Source: Mesoflavibacter sp. (GTDB taxonomy: Bacteria > Pseudomonadota > Alphaproteobacteria > UBA8366 > Aestuariispiraceae). From it: a stretch of 64,000 nt of DNA. Shown here piece by piece: positions 46,341 through 54,469 of this stretch (position 1 is the first letter of the stretch; the number at the start of each line of letters is the position of its first letter). Location of the stretch: the NCBI GenBank assembly GCA_017792345.1, contig CP051228.1, forward strand, positions 3,378,148-3,442,147, read 5' to 3'. A program made the position numbers and the translations under genes. Under the pieces are notes generated by a model, which was given only the letters and a program-made list of their open reading frames with translations, did no database searches and was not told where the DNA came from.

Positions 46341-49300
46341 TCAACCGGCCGTATTGGCGAGGCTGTTCTCAATCCGGTGTACTTCGATCTGATTGCCATA
46401 ATATTTTGCCGCATTGAGGTTCGACCGGAACATGGACAGGGCCTGATCCTCCAACCCGCGCAGACGCAATATTCGGGCATAGGTCGTGATCGCGGCGAGC
46501 TTTCTGAGTGTCATGCCATGACGCGAACTCAACTCGATCGAGCGGATGGCAAGATCGCCGGAGCGCGTTGATTCACCTTGCCTGCTCAGGATATCGGCGC
46601 GCATCCGGTAGGCGGATGCAGTCAGGGCAGGCATGTTCATCGTCTTTGCATATCGAACCAGATCGGTGATCTGGGATCCGGATTGCGTGACGAACCGATG
46701 GTTCGCGACAGTTCCCTCGGTGTTCGACAATTCAAGCTTCAGTCTCGACAGGACGGCCCAGTTCCGCAGGTCGATATGGCCGCCGGCTTCGGCGAAGGCA
46801 ATGGATTCTCGCACAAGGAGTTTCGCCGCATCATAATCCCGCGAGCGGCGTTTGATGTCAGCCTTCAACCTCGTGATGATTGACATCGCCCGTAGGTCTG
46901 AATGGTTTTCGCTGGCCAGTTCGTAGGCTTTGTCGAGCAGCGTTTCCGCATGTGGCGGATTTCCTTGAATGTGTTCGATCAGCGCCAGATAGGTGCAGGC
47001 GCAATAATGCGTGGGGCTTTCCTTGTCGTCGTTTTCGAATGTGTGCCGCTGGATCGACGAAAGCCGGTCTTTCGCCGCTTTCAGTTCGCCGCGCGTGATC
47101 TGCGTGATGGCAAGGTTCAGGGACATGGAATTGTGTCTGGCGCCGCCCGGACCGTCGCCTTCTATTTTCCGGTTCACCTCCAGCGCATAACGGAACATGT
47201 CCGCCGCCTCGATGGCGCTGCCCTGGACCAAGCTTGCGATACCGCATTCGTTACACAGCCAGGCGATGTCGTCGATATAGAGAGCCTGAAGGTTCGCCCG
47301 ATCCTTGCTACGGTCCTGATTGCGTTCGTTCGGCGCCTGTTTGGCGGACAGTTCCCATGCCTTGCGGATGATCCAGCGTATTTGCTGCCGATAGGATTCA
47401 AAAAACCCCTCCGGAGGACCATCCTCGGCCGGAAGCCGGGTGTAATCCTCGAACCGGGAAACCAGTGAAATCGAAAAGCTGGATCGCGCGATAGCCAACG
47501 CGGCGCGCAGGGCCTGGACTTGCGTCGGATGGTCGCTTGTTCCCAGATGCCAGTTCTCTCCCGGGCGGTGCTCCGGCCCGATATCCGGGGCCTGGCTGAG
47601 GCCGGCCACCAGGCGCCGCAGGAACCTGTAGGCTTCGTAGGTCGGCCTGGGCAGGTCGCTTTCCATTGACGAGTACAAGGTCGGGAAGAAGCTGTGGGAT
47701 TCCGCGGGCCGCTTCATCCCGGCCCCCAACTTCTTCATGAAGTAACCATGCAGGGTCCGGTGCAACGCGTACCGGAACTGCATGGCGGGATCGAAACTCA
47801 CCGCCCGCCTTTCCAGATTGTCGACCGTGCAAGGCTCCATTTTCTTAATTTCAGCCGCGATGTCGGATCGGACATACCGCGCCAAGAGGCCGGGCTGCGA
47901 CGCGATCCTGAATATCAACTTGCGTTCGACCAGGGCGTTGAGGGCCGCGACCAGATGTTCCACGCGGGATCCGGTCTTGATGGGCGTTTCGTCGAAATAG
48001 GCCCGGATATCCGGCATGCGGACCAGAACATCCGCGCTGCAGGGCCCCCCCACGGCACCGACATGGCGCAGAATTCTGCGGTGAAGATCAATGTCCCAAG
48101 CCGCATCCGCGCGTTTGCTGAGCGACTGGTACGTGTCCAGCACCGTCTCCAACACAACGTCCTCGCGGCTGTTGTCTCCGGAAACACGGATCTGGTTGCG
48201 CATGCGGCGAATGAAATCCTCGGCCGCGTCGGCGGCGGCGGTCAAGCCGATCACCGGATCTCTTCCGCCGTTGATCCGGGCCAGAGTGGCCTGCGCCACG
48301 ACGTCTGCGGCGGCCATGATGATTGTCAGGAGATAACGGCTGCCGCCGAGGGCGTTGCGGATTTCAACCCATTCCTCGCCGTCGGCCAATCCGGCGTCGC
48401 GGTTGTCAGTCGTGAGGTAACGCAGTTGCAGCAGTTTCCGGAGATGTTGCTGTTTGAGCCAGTCTCGTGAGGAATGGATTTGCTTGTGCGCTGCCTTATA
48501 GGCAAGCACTTCAAGCTGCAAAAACTGACTGTCGTCTTCCAGAATATGATCGACAAACCGCCCTAGGCTCGTGTCTTGACGTCTCCTCAGGTTTTGGGGA
48601 AGGGGAGCGAATGTCCGACCGGACCGGCGGGAATTCGAAAAGAAACCGCTCAAGTCTGACAGTGTTTTGGGATCACAGATACCCGCATGAGACTCGGACC
48701 AAGCCATCAACGCTTTCGAGAACAGCAGAACCGCCAGCGCGGGAAACTCGTCCGTCAGGACCACATCCGGCCGGAATGGCTTTACCATGTGCAGGAAATG
48801 CGCCTTTGTCGTGTCTGGGATGTCGCCGATATCCGCGAGCGTCTCTTTTGGTAGGTTCAATAAGCGGACGCGGTTGGCTACGTTGTTGAGGCCGCTGTCC
48901 GGGATGTCGCACCTGTCGATCAGGGTATAGATCGGGTTGTCGATGAACCGTGTCGGCAGCCGTTCTTCGGCGCTTATGGTGACCAGGTCAAAAGGTGTGT
49001 CCGAGACTTCAGCGGAGTATAGAAGGGTCAGAATGTCCCGGATCTCCCGGGTTTTGGCGGCGCCATCGGGCGCCTGAAGCAGGTCGGTGCCGCTCAGACA
49101 GATTAGTATCCGTCGGCGATACGGTTTTTGATCGGAAGCAGCTTTCGTGGCAAGTTGACACCATTCTTGCAGCAAAGTCCGGAGTGCGGCGACGCGCGGC
49201 AGATGCCGCAGTTTCTCCACGTGATACTTCCGGCATTTTTGCTGGAAACTCTTACGATTCAGAAATTTGTCCGCCCAATTTTCCGCAGTCTCTGTGTCGA

Positions 49301-52300
49301 TTGGATCGCGTAGAAGGGCGAATGCCATCCGAGGGTCTGGACCGGGCTTTTCTTTGCTGACGGACACCATTTCCCGAAGGGCGATCAACTCATCGCCAAT
49401 GGCGTTCGCAAGCTGGTCCCAGGCGGACGCGACTTCCTTTGAGTAACTGAAATTGATGAAAATCGCCGTGCCGTAATGTGGCACTTCGTGGCCGCTCCAG
49501 GATTTCTCGATGAAATCCCCAATTCCATCTTTGTTATCGAAAGCCGAAAAAAAGGAACCGCGGCCACCGCCTTTAGGAACGGTAACGATATAGCTTCGAC
49601 GTCCGGGTGTCAGACGCCGTGGTCGCCGCGAGATGGCAGCCGCCTCCGCGGCGTCGAGAAATACCGAAAAGGCGGGATCGTGTTGCTTGTCTCCCCGTAC
49701 TGCGCTGCAGCCCTCGGTTTCGCCACCGGTTGTCACGACACGGTGGCGCGAATAGATCACCGGCAATTCAGTTTGCCCATCCTGATTGGGGTTGCGCAGT
49801 TCCAGCAGAGCTGTGCGGCGCGGTGGCGCCAGCCGCCAGTTTTCAAGCCAGATCTTGGCTTCCTGCCGGATCAGGTCGAGGGTTGCGCACATCGCGCCGG
49901 TAAGGATCGATCCGTAGCAACCGTTCAGCCCGATCTCGATCGCCCGCAATTCGCGCAGGGCGCTTCGTACTTTGCCAACGCCGGCGTTCTTTCTTTTGAA
50001 CGCGCCGCTGTGTGACGTCGAGAAGTTCAATGACAGCGCAAAAAGGCGGGAAATCAGTGCCCGCTCCACGCCGAGGGCTTCCGGCTGCCCGGCTATGTCC
50101 GGTTCCGAGTAAAGGGAGTGACGTGCATAGACAAAGCGCGGGGCGGCAAGTTCCCTGATTCTTGTATCGGCGTTGATCTCGGGATCGTTTGACAGGCTCC
50201 CGAACAGCACGGACAGAGCATCGACTTCCCGAGCGGGGTTCTTAGGGTCAACCGCAATCTTGCCCAGTTTTTCACGCAGTTTTTCGAGCAGCTTGGCTTC
50301 GTCCGGTGCCTTCGCAAGTTCTGGGCTTTTGCCGGTCTGGTCCGGCCCGAACTCTTTCGACCGGGCGATCAGATACTTGCGAGCATCGTCGAATGCTGAC
50401 TTCAACTCCTTGATGAACAGATTCATCAGATGGAGCCATTCCACCGAAACCGGAGTTACTTCGCCGTTATCCTCTAGCGTTAGTGTCGCTCGGCCGTAGA
50501 ATGTCGTCTGCACGCCGTATCGCAGATAGAGAGACGTAGCCAGCTGTGCTTGGGAATCTTCCGGATCTGTTGCCGGCAACAGGACAATTGCCGTCCGTTC
50601 GGACAGGGCGTCGCGGTCGCTCATGAACTGGCGAAGGGGGCGCAGCAGATCACCTTCGCTCATACCCAGTCCGACAAACAGCAGTGGCTTGGATGAGAAG
50701 GCGAGGCGGATGGCCTCGTTGGTCGTGTCGCGATGCCGGTCGTTCTGCAGATAGAGCTGCATATAGGACCGTTCCGTCAGGACGATGTCGGATTCCGCCG
50801 TGGCGTTTCCATGTAGATGGTAAACCCCGCCACGCTGCGGCGGCGACCCGACCATGAACTCGGTCAGCTTGGCGGAGTGTTTTCGGTCGAAGGTCAGGTC
50901 GACGAAGGGTCGACCGATTGTGTCGAACCGGTGATTCTCGAATTCGTCCGCCATTTTCCTGGCCGGACGGAATCCCTGATCCAGAAACAGGCGTTCAATT
51001 TCCAGGTCATAATTGGTGGTCAGGAAACGTTCGATCCCTAAGGAACCATGCAGTTTTTCAATAGGATCCAGGTCCGCGTCGATCAGGCTGCGGCGCCCTT
51101 CGTAAGCGGCCGGATCGATGGGAGCCCAGATCGGTGATCCGGACGGGGACGCCCGCCAACCGTCTTTGATCCATTTGAGCGGGTCCGGATGCAGCGCAAA
51201 CAGCATCTCGAACACGAACCGGTGCGTCGGGGAAACGAAGCGACGTTCAATTTGCGGTTTGCCCGCTGGCTTAAGATTTCTGTCAAGTTCGCCTTCGACG
51301 AGATCGAGAATGCTTTCCCACCTGGTTCCTGGGAAATTCCGCGTAGCTCTGATTCCTTTAATCAAAGCTTTGAACGAGTTGGTATGGAAGAATCCCAGGA
51401 TATCAAATGCTTCTGGTTTGGTGCGAACCTCGTTGGCATCCGCCGCTGTAGAAATCAGAGGTTCCTTGGCGGTTCTGAACAGTTCGAAGAACTCATTTTC
51501 CCGCGTCTCGCGATTATCTCTGGCCTTAACTTGCTGCCAGTGTTCCCGACCGTATTCCGGGAGATAAAGAACACTGTTACGAACAATCAACTCAGCATGC
51601 GCCCGCTCGTCTAGGGTCATCCGCTTTGTCACTTCCGTGAAGGGGAAGTCAATTGGATCGAATGCCAGTGTCTCCGCCAGCGTATCGCGGGCGGCGAGAA
51701 ATTCCTCGCGGCGGGCGGTCCTTGGTACTACGTTTTCCGTCAGGCTGGAGAGGTCTGGAAGTAAAATGCTGGACGGCGTCCGCGCGTTTATCTTGTCATC
51801 TGTCGGGAACAGCGCGACCGCTTCTCTCAGCGCTTCGTACAGTTGCTCCATTGCCTGAAACCGGACCGGGGCACCTTCCCCGATGGATTTGTTTTCCTTC
51901 GAGACGGCCTTGAGGGTTTTTTGCAGTCTTTCGATGTGGCGCAAATGGTGGCGGATCAGGTGGCCGCCGACTTCTAGTCGTTTGAATCGCGCCTTGGCCT
52001 CGTTGTTCCAACTGTCGGTGCCCTCGTCCTTAAGGGCACCTTGAAGCTCCACGACATAGTTCAGTGCAGCATTGGCGCAGGCCATGAAATCCTTGGACAG
52101 CCGGTTGACTCGTCGTTTCTGGATCGTGTCCAACTCGCCCCAGCCCACCCGGCCATAAGCCATCGGCACGCCGCTGCCGACGAAAGCGACCAGCGACTTC
52201 TGGTTGATCGCCTGAAACAGCAACTGGTGACCGCGGGCTTCGATCAGCCCCGGGTCAAGTGTCGCGTCGATCGTGCCGACGGAGTAAGGCCAGTGCTTCA

Positions 52301-52421
52301 GTTCCTCATGCGTGTCGTAAACGCCGCCCCCCGCGCCTTCCGATTCCGCCAAGCCGCCTGAAGTTTCGGAAATCTTTTCTGAATTCTCGCCCGAACTGTC
52401 CCCGGAATTGTGGTCGGTCAC
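46341..52421 (-). CDS. Giant SIR2-STAND-TPR protein, putative antiphage NADase
   Basis: 2026 residues, GTG start. SIR2 fold in two parts: FVGSGVP at 80-86, then, after a 370-residue insertion, FLTTNYDLE (467-475), YHLHGNA (534-540, putative catalytic His537) and LLFVGLG (580-586). A STAND-like NTPase core follows: Walker A-like PKGGGRGSFF (949-958, Arg in place of the usual Lys) and Walker B-like RRILICLSGTDLL (1103-1115). Residues 1650-2026 are TPR-like helical repeats. This order (NADase-switch-sensor) is that of Avs/DSR-type abortive infection proteins. Stretches around 51.2-51.8 kb are clearly AT-richer than the neighbours, suggesting acquisition. Activity on NAD+ and the trigger are unknown. 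Confidence 0.85.
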   Translation of the reverse strand: MTDHNSGDSSGENSEKISETSGGLAESEGAGGGVYDTHEELKHWPYSVGTIDATLDPGLIEARGHQLLFQAINQKSLVAFVGSGVPMAYGRVGWGELDTIQKRRVNRLSKDFMACANAALNYVVELQGALKDEGTDSWNNEAKARFKRLEVGGHLIRHHLRHIERLQKTLKAVSKENKSIGEGAPVRFQAMEQLYEALREAVALFPTDDKINARTPSSILLPDLSSLTENVVPRTARREEFLAARDTLAETLAFDPIDFPFTEVTKRMTLDERAHAELIVRNSVLYLPEYGREHWQQVKARDNRETRENEFFELFRTAKEPLISTAADANEVRTKPEAFDILGFFHTNSFKALIKGIRATRNFPGTRWESILDLVEGELDRNLKPAGKPQIERRFVSPTHRFVFEMLFALHPDPLKWIKDGWRASPSGSPIWAPIDPAAYEGRRSLIDADLDPIEKLHGSLGIERFLTTNYDLEIERLFLDQGFRPARKMADEFENHRFDTIGRPFVDLTFDRKHSAKLTEFMVGSPPQRGGVYHLHGNATAESDIVLTERSYMQLYLQNDRHRDTTNEAIRLAFSSKPLLFVGLGMSEGDLLRPLRQFMSDRDALSERTAIVLLPATDPEDSQAQLATSLYLRYGVQTTFYGRATLTLEDNGEVTPVSVEWLHLMNLFIKELKSAFDDARKYLIARSKEFGPDQTGKSPELAKAPDEAKLLEKLREKLGKIAVDPKNPAREVDALSVLFGSLSNDPEINADTRIRELAAPRFVYARHSLYSEPDIAGQPEALGVERALISRLFALSLNFSTSHSGAFKRKNAGVGKVRSALRELRAIEIGLNGCYGSILTGAMCATLDLIRQEAKIWLENWRLAPPRRTALLELRNPNQDGQTELPVIYSRHRVVTTGGETEGCSAVRGDKQHDPAFSVFLDAAEAAAISRRPRRLTPGRRSYIVTVPKGGGRGSFFSAFDNKDGIGDFIEKSWSGHEVPHYGTAIFINFSYSKEVASAWDQLANAIGDELIALREMVSVSKEKPGPDPRMAFALLRDPIDTETAENWADKFLNRKSFQQKCRKYHVEKLRHLPRVAALRTLLQEWCQLATKAASDQKPYRRRILICLSGTDLLQAPDGAAKTREIRDILTLLYSAEVSDTPFDLVTISAEERLPTRFIDNPIYTLIDRCDIPDSGLNNVANRVRLLNLPKETLADIGDIPDTTKAHFLHMVKPFRPDVVLTDEFPALAVLLFSKALMAWSESHAGICDPKTLSDLSGFFSNSRRSGRTFAPLPQNLRRRQDTSLGRFVDHILEDDSQFLQLEVLAYKAAHKQIHSSRDWLKQQHLRKLLQLRYLTTDNRDAGLADGEEWVEIRNALGGSRYLLTIIMAAADVVAQATLARINGGRDPVIGLTAAADAAEDFIRRMRNQIRVSGDNSREDVVLETVLDTYQSLSKRADAAWDIDLHRRILRHVGAVGGPCSADVLVRMPDIRAYFDETPIKTGSRVEHLVAALNALVERKLIFRIASQPGLLARYVRSDIAAEIKKMEPCTVDNLERRAVSFDPAMQFRYALHRTLHGYFMKKLGAGMKRPAESHSFFPTLYSSMESDLPRPTYEAYRFLRRLVAGLSQAPDIGPEHRPGENWHLGTSDHPTQVQALRAALAIARSSFSISLVSRFEDYTRLPAEDGPPEGFFESYRQQIRWIIRKAWELSAKQAPNERNQDRSKDRANLQALYIDDIAWLCNECGIASLVQGSAIEAADMFRYALEVNRKIEGDGPGGARHNSMSLNLAITQITRGELKAAKDRLSSIQRHTFENDDKESPTHYCACTYLALIEHIQGNPPHAETLLDKAYELASENHSDLRAMSIITRLKADIKRRSRDYDAAKLLVRESIAFAEAGGHIDLRNWAVLSRLKLELSNTEGTVANHRFVTQSGSQITDLVRYAKTMNMPALTASAYRMRADILSRQGESTRSGDLAIRSIELSSRHGMTLRKLAAITTYARILRLRGLEDQALSMFRSNLNAAKYYGNQIEVHRIENSLANTAG

Positions 52422-52517
52422 GTGCCCTGCCCCTACTCATGTCTCCCGGGAAAATTGTAGGGGTCGAAGAAGGGATAAACAATATCGGATTGGTTGATGG
52501 AGCCCGTGGATGGAAGG

Positions 52518-52556
52518 TTATGGAAAATTCCATAATGGATAGATCAAAACCTATCC
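52518..52556. promoter_or_regulatory. Two adjacent palindromes between the SIR2 gene and the diguanylate cyclase
   Basis: TTATGGAA-AA-TTCCATAA (52518-52535) is a perfect 18-base palindrome apart from its two-base centre. One base later GGATAG (52537-52542) and CTATCC (52551-52556) form a second inverted repeat. They lie in the AT-rich 247-base region between divergent genes, a good place for an operator controlling either or both. I could not fix promoter boxes. Confidence 0.5.
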
Positions 52557-52668
52557 GGGGCGTGGTAGGCGCGGCAGGCGCGGCCGGCACGAAGTTTTGG
52601 TTGTTCCCACCCCGGTTCTGTGATCTCAACACCCCGCCCGGGAATGGTGTCGGTGGAATGAGAAAAAC

Positions 52669-54126
52669 ATGGTCGATTGGAGCCGTCCGAAATCAGTGCG
52701 CGCGCCGCTGATTGCGATCATAGCCGTCATTCTCGTCGCGGGGTTCTCCGTAACGAATCTTGTCAGCTATTACGTTTCCAAGACGGAAATCCGTGCGTCG
52801 CTGGCGAACAGCGAACTGCCGCTGACCAGCGACAATATCTATTCGGAAATTCAGCGTGATCTGCTGCCGCCGGTCTTTGTGTCCTCGGTCATGGCCACCG
52901 ACACATTCGTCCAGGACTGGCTGAGGAAGGGCGAACTCACCCCGGCCGAGATGACGCGGTATCTCGATGAAATTCGGCGGAAGTACGATTTCTTTACCAG
53001 CTTCCTCGTGTCGGAGAGATCCCGGAAATACTATCATTTCAGTGGGATATCACAGGTGGTCTCGGAAGATGACAGCCGGGATGAATGGTATTTCCGCGTC
53101 CGGTCGCTCGATCAAAGTTACGAGCTGAATGTCGATTTCAATGAAGAGCAGGGCGATGCTCTGACGATCTTCATAAATTACAGGGTCGTCGACGAGACGG
53201 GCGAACTCCTCGCCGTAACCGGTGTCGGATTGGACGTTCAATCGGTGTCGAAGATCGTCGACCGTTACAAGGATCATTTTGGACGCCACGTGTACTTCTT
53301 GGACGAACGCGGAAACATTCTGGTTCGATCCGAGGGGGCAACCCTGACCGAGGCGAACATTGCCTCGGCCGCCGGTATCTCGGTCATCGCCGAGGATGTC
53401 ATGGCGACGGAACATGGCGGCTTTGAGTATGAACGGGACGGGGAAGTCCTTCTGTTGAGCACGCGCAACATTCCCGAACTGAAACTGCGCGTACTGGTCG
53501 AGCAGAGCGAGAGCGATGCGTTGGAGGGGATTTTTCAATCCACTCTCACGAACCTGATCGTCGGTCTCGCGGTCATTATGGTGACGTTGCTGGTCGTCGT
53601 CGTCGCCGTGAACCGGTTCCATTCCCGTTTGGAGTGGATGGCCACAAGGGACAGCCTGACAGGACTGGTCAATCGCGGTGTGTTCGACGCGTCCCTCGAA
53701 AGAGAAACCAAGCTGCTGAAGCGCGATCCGACGCCGTTCAGTCTGATCCTGTTCGATATCGATCACTTTAAGCGGATCAACGACGGCCTGGGGCACCTCA
53801 ACGGCGATCGCATTCTCCAGGCGGTGGCGAAGGTCACAAGTCACGCGGTTCGGGATTCGGACCTTTTGTGCCGTTGGGGCGGCGAAGAATTCGTCATCCT
53901 CGTAAGTGATTGTGACGTCGATTCTGCCATGGCCAGGGCGGAAACGATCCGGACGTCGATAGAGGAAAGCGCGGAGATTCACCGCATCGGAGAGGCGGCG
54001 GTCACGGTCAGCCTCGGTGTGACCGAGGCCCGCGTCGGCGATACGCCGGACGACATATTGGCACGTGCGGATAAAGCTCTCTACGAAGCGAAAGAGCAGG
54101 GGCGAAACCAGGCTTGCCGCGCCTGA
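52669..54126 (+). CDS. Membrane diguanylate cyclase with extracytoplasmic Cache-like sensor
   Basis: 485 residues. TM1 (LIAIIAVILVAGFSVTNLVSY), a periplasmic Cache-like domain to about 285 (YHFSGISQVVSEDDSRDEWY, LLAVTGVGLDVQSVSKI), TM2 (LIVGLAVIMVTLLVVVVAV) and a GGDEF domain with active RWGGEEFVIL. An inhibitory RxxD site (RDSD) lies five residues before GGEEF, so feedback by c-di-GMP is expected. The N-terminal signature DSLTGLVNRGVFD is complete. It probably makes c-di-GMP in response to a small ligand. It diverges from the SIR2 giant; no functional link is shown. Confidence 0.92.
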   Translation: MVDWSRPKSVRAPLIAIIAVILVAGFSVTNLVSYYVSKTEIRASLANSELPLTSDNIYSEIQRDLLPPVFVSSVMATDTFVQDWLRKGELTPAEMTRYLDEIRRKYDFFTSFLVSERSRKYYHFSGISQVVSEDDSRDEWYFRVRSLDQSYELNVDFNEEQGDALTIFINYRVVDETGELLAVTGVGLDVQSVSKIVDRYKDHFGRHVYFLDERGNILVRSEGATLTEANIASAAGISVIAEDVMATEHGGFEYERDGEVLLLSTRNIPELKLRVLVEQSESDALEGIFQSTLTNLIVGLAVIMVTLLVVVVAVNRFHSRLEWMATRDSLTGLVNRGVFDASLERETKLLKRDPTPFSLILFDIDHFKRINDGLGHLNGDRILQAVAKVTSHAVRDSDLLCRWGGEEFVILVSDCDVDSAMARAETIRTSIEESAEIHRIGEAAVTVSLGVTEARVGDTPDDILARADKALYEAKEQGRNQACRA

Positions 54127-54191
54127 TTGAACCAACTGCCAAACTGTCCCTCATGGATCGTGTCGCCGCAGAGAGCGGTGAGGCGCTTCTT

Positions 54192-54262
54192 GCCCGACAA
54201 TCTCGGATTCGAACCAACGCCCCCTGCCTCTAGAAGGCACACGGTGCCGTGTTGGGTCGCCC
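54192..54262 (-). ncRNA. tRNA-like fold or tRNA remnant
   Basis: On the minus strand a TTCGAATCC T-loop core (plus GGATTCGAACC at 54204-54214) with a 4-of-5 T-stem, a hairpin GCCT-TCTAG-AGGC, a hairpin ACACGG-CA-CCGTGT and a closing CGAC/GTCG pair occur in cloverleaf order. The acceptor stem is only 4 bp, the D-arm is too short and no CCA is encoded, so it is not a normal tRNA. It may be a decayed tRNA or att-like scar at the edge of the srf-like operon, or chance. Confidence 0.3.
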
Positions 54263-54398
54263 GAAGTGAGGCGTAAGTCGGGCCGATATGGCATTGCGAT
54301 ATCGTCGTCGGCTGGGGGAGGGGGATATCATCCGGTCCCTCGGGCAACTGATTATGGCGATCGGCGCAGCAAGTGAAGTTTGTATAACACCGGGCTTT

Positions 54399-54426
54399 TC
54401 TCCTGACAGGAGATAGATTGTATGAT
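54399..54426 (+). promoter_or_regulatory. Probable regulated promoter of the srf-like operon
   Basis: TCTCCTG-A-CAGGAGA (54399-54413) is a perfect palindrome with a one-base centre. TATGAT at 54421-54426 matches the -10 consensus at five of six positions; the -35 region at correct spacing falls on the left arm of the palindrome (weak match). This overlap is what an operator would do. The start codon at 54470 leaves a leader of about 35-40 bases. Confidence 0.4.
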
Positions 54427-54469
54427 TTGTTAGACTGCTCGGTTCCGTCGTCATGTGGGGAGGGTGCGT

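Larger units (their letters stand above)
54127..54469. other. Intergenic region before the srf-like operon
   Basis: 343 bases without a credible gene. From left to right: end of the diguanylate cyclase gene, a tRNA-like fold on the minus strand (54192-54262), an AT-richer stretch, a 15-base palindrome (54399-54413) and a -10-like TATGAT (54421-54426) before the first srf-like gene at 54470. Confidence 0.5.

Noticed and set aside
54192-54262. Functional pyrrolysine-like tRNA (CUA in the putative anticodon loop) serving the MttB homologue
   Set aside because: The MttB gene has no in-frame TAG, the putative acceptor is only four base pairs, and no pylS or pylBCD genes are visible.
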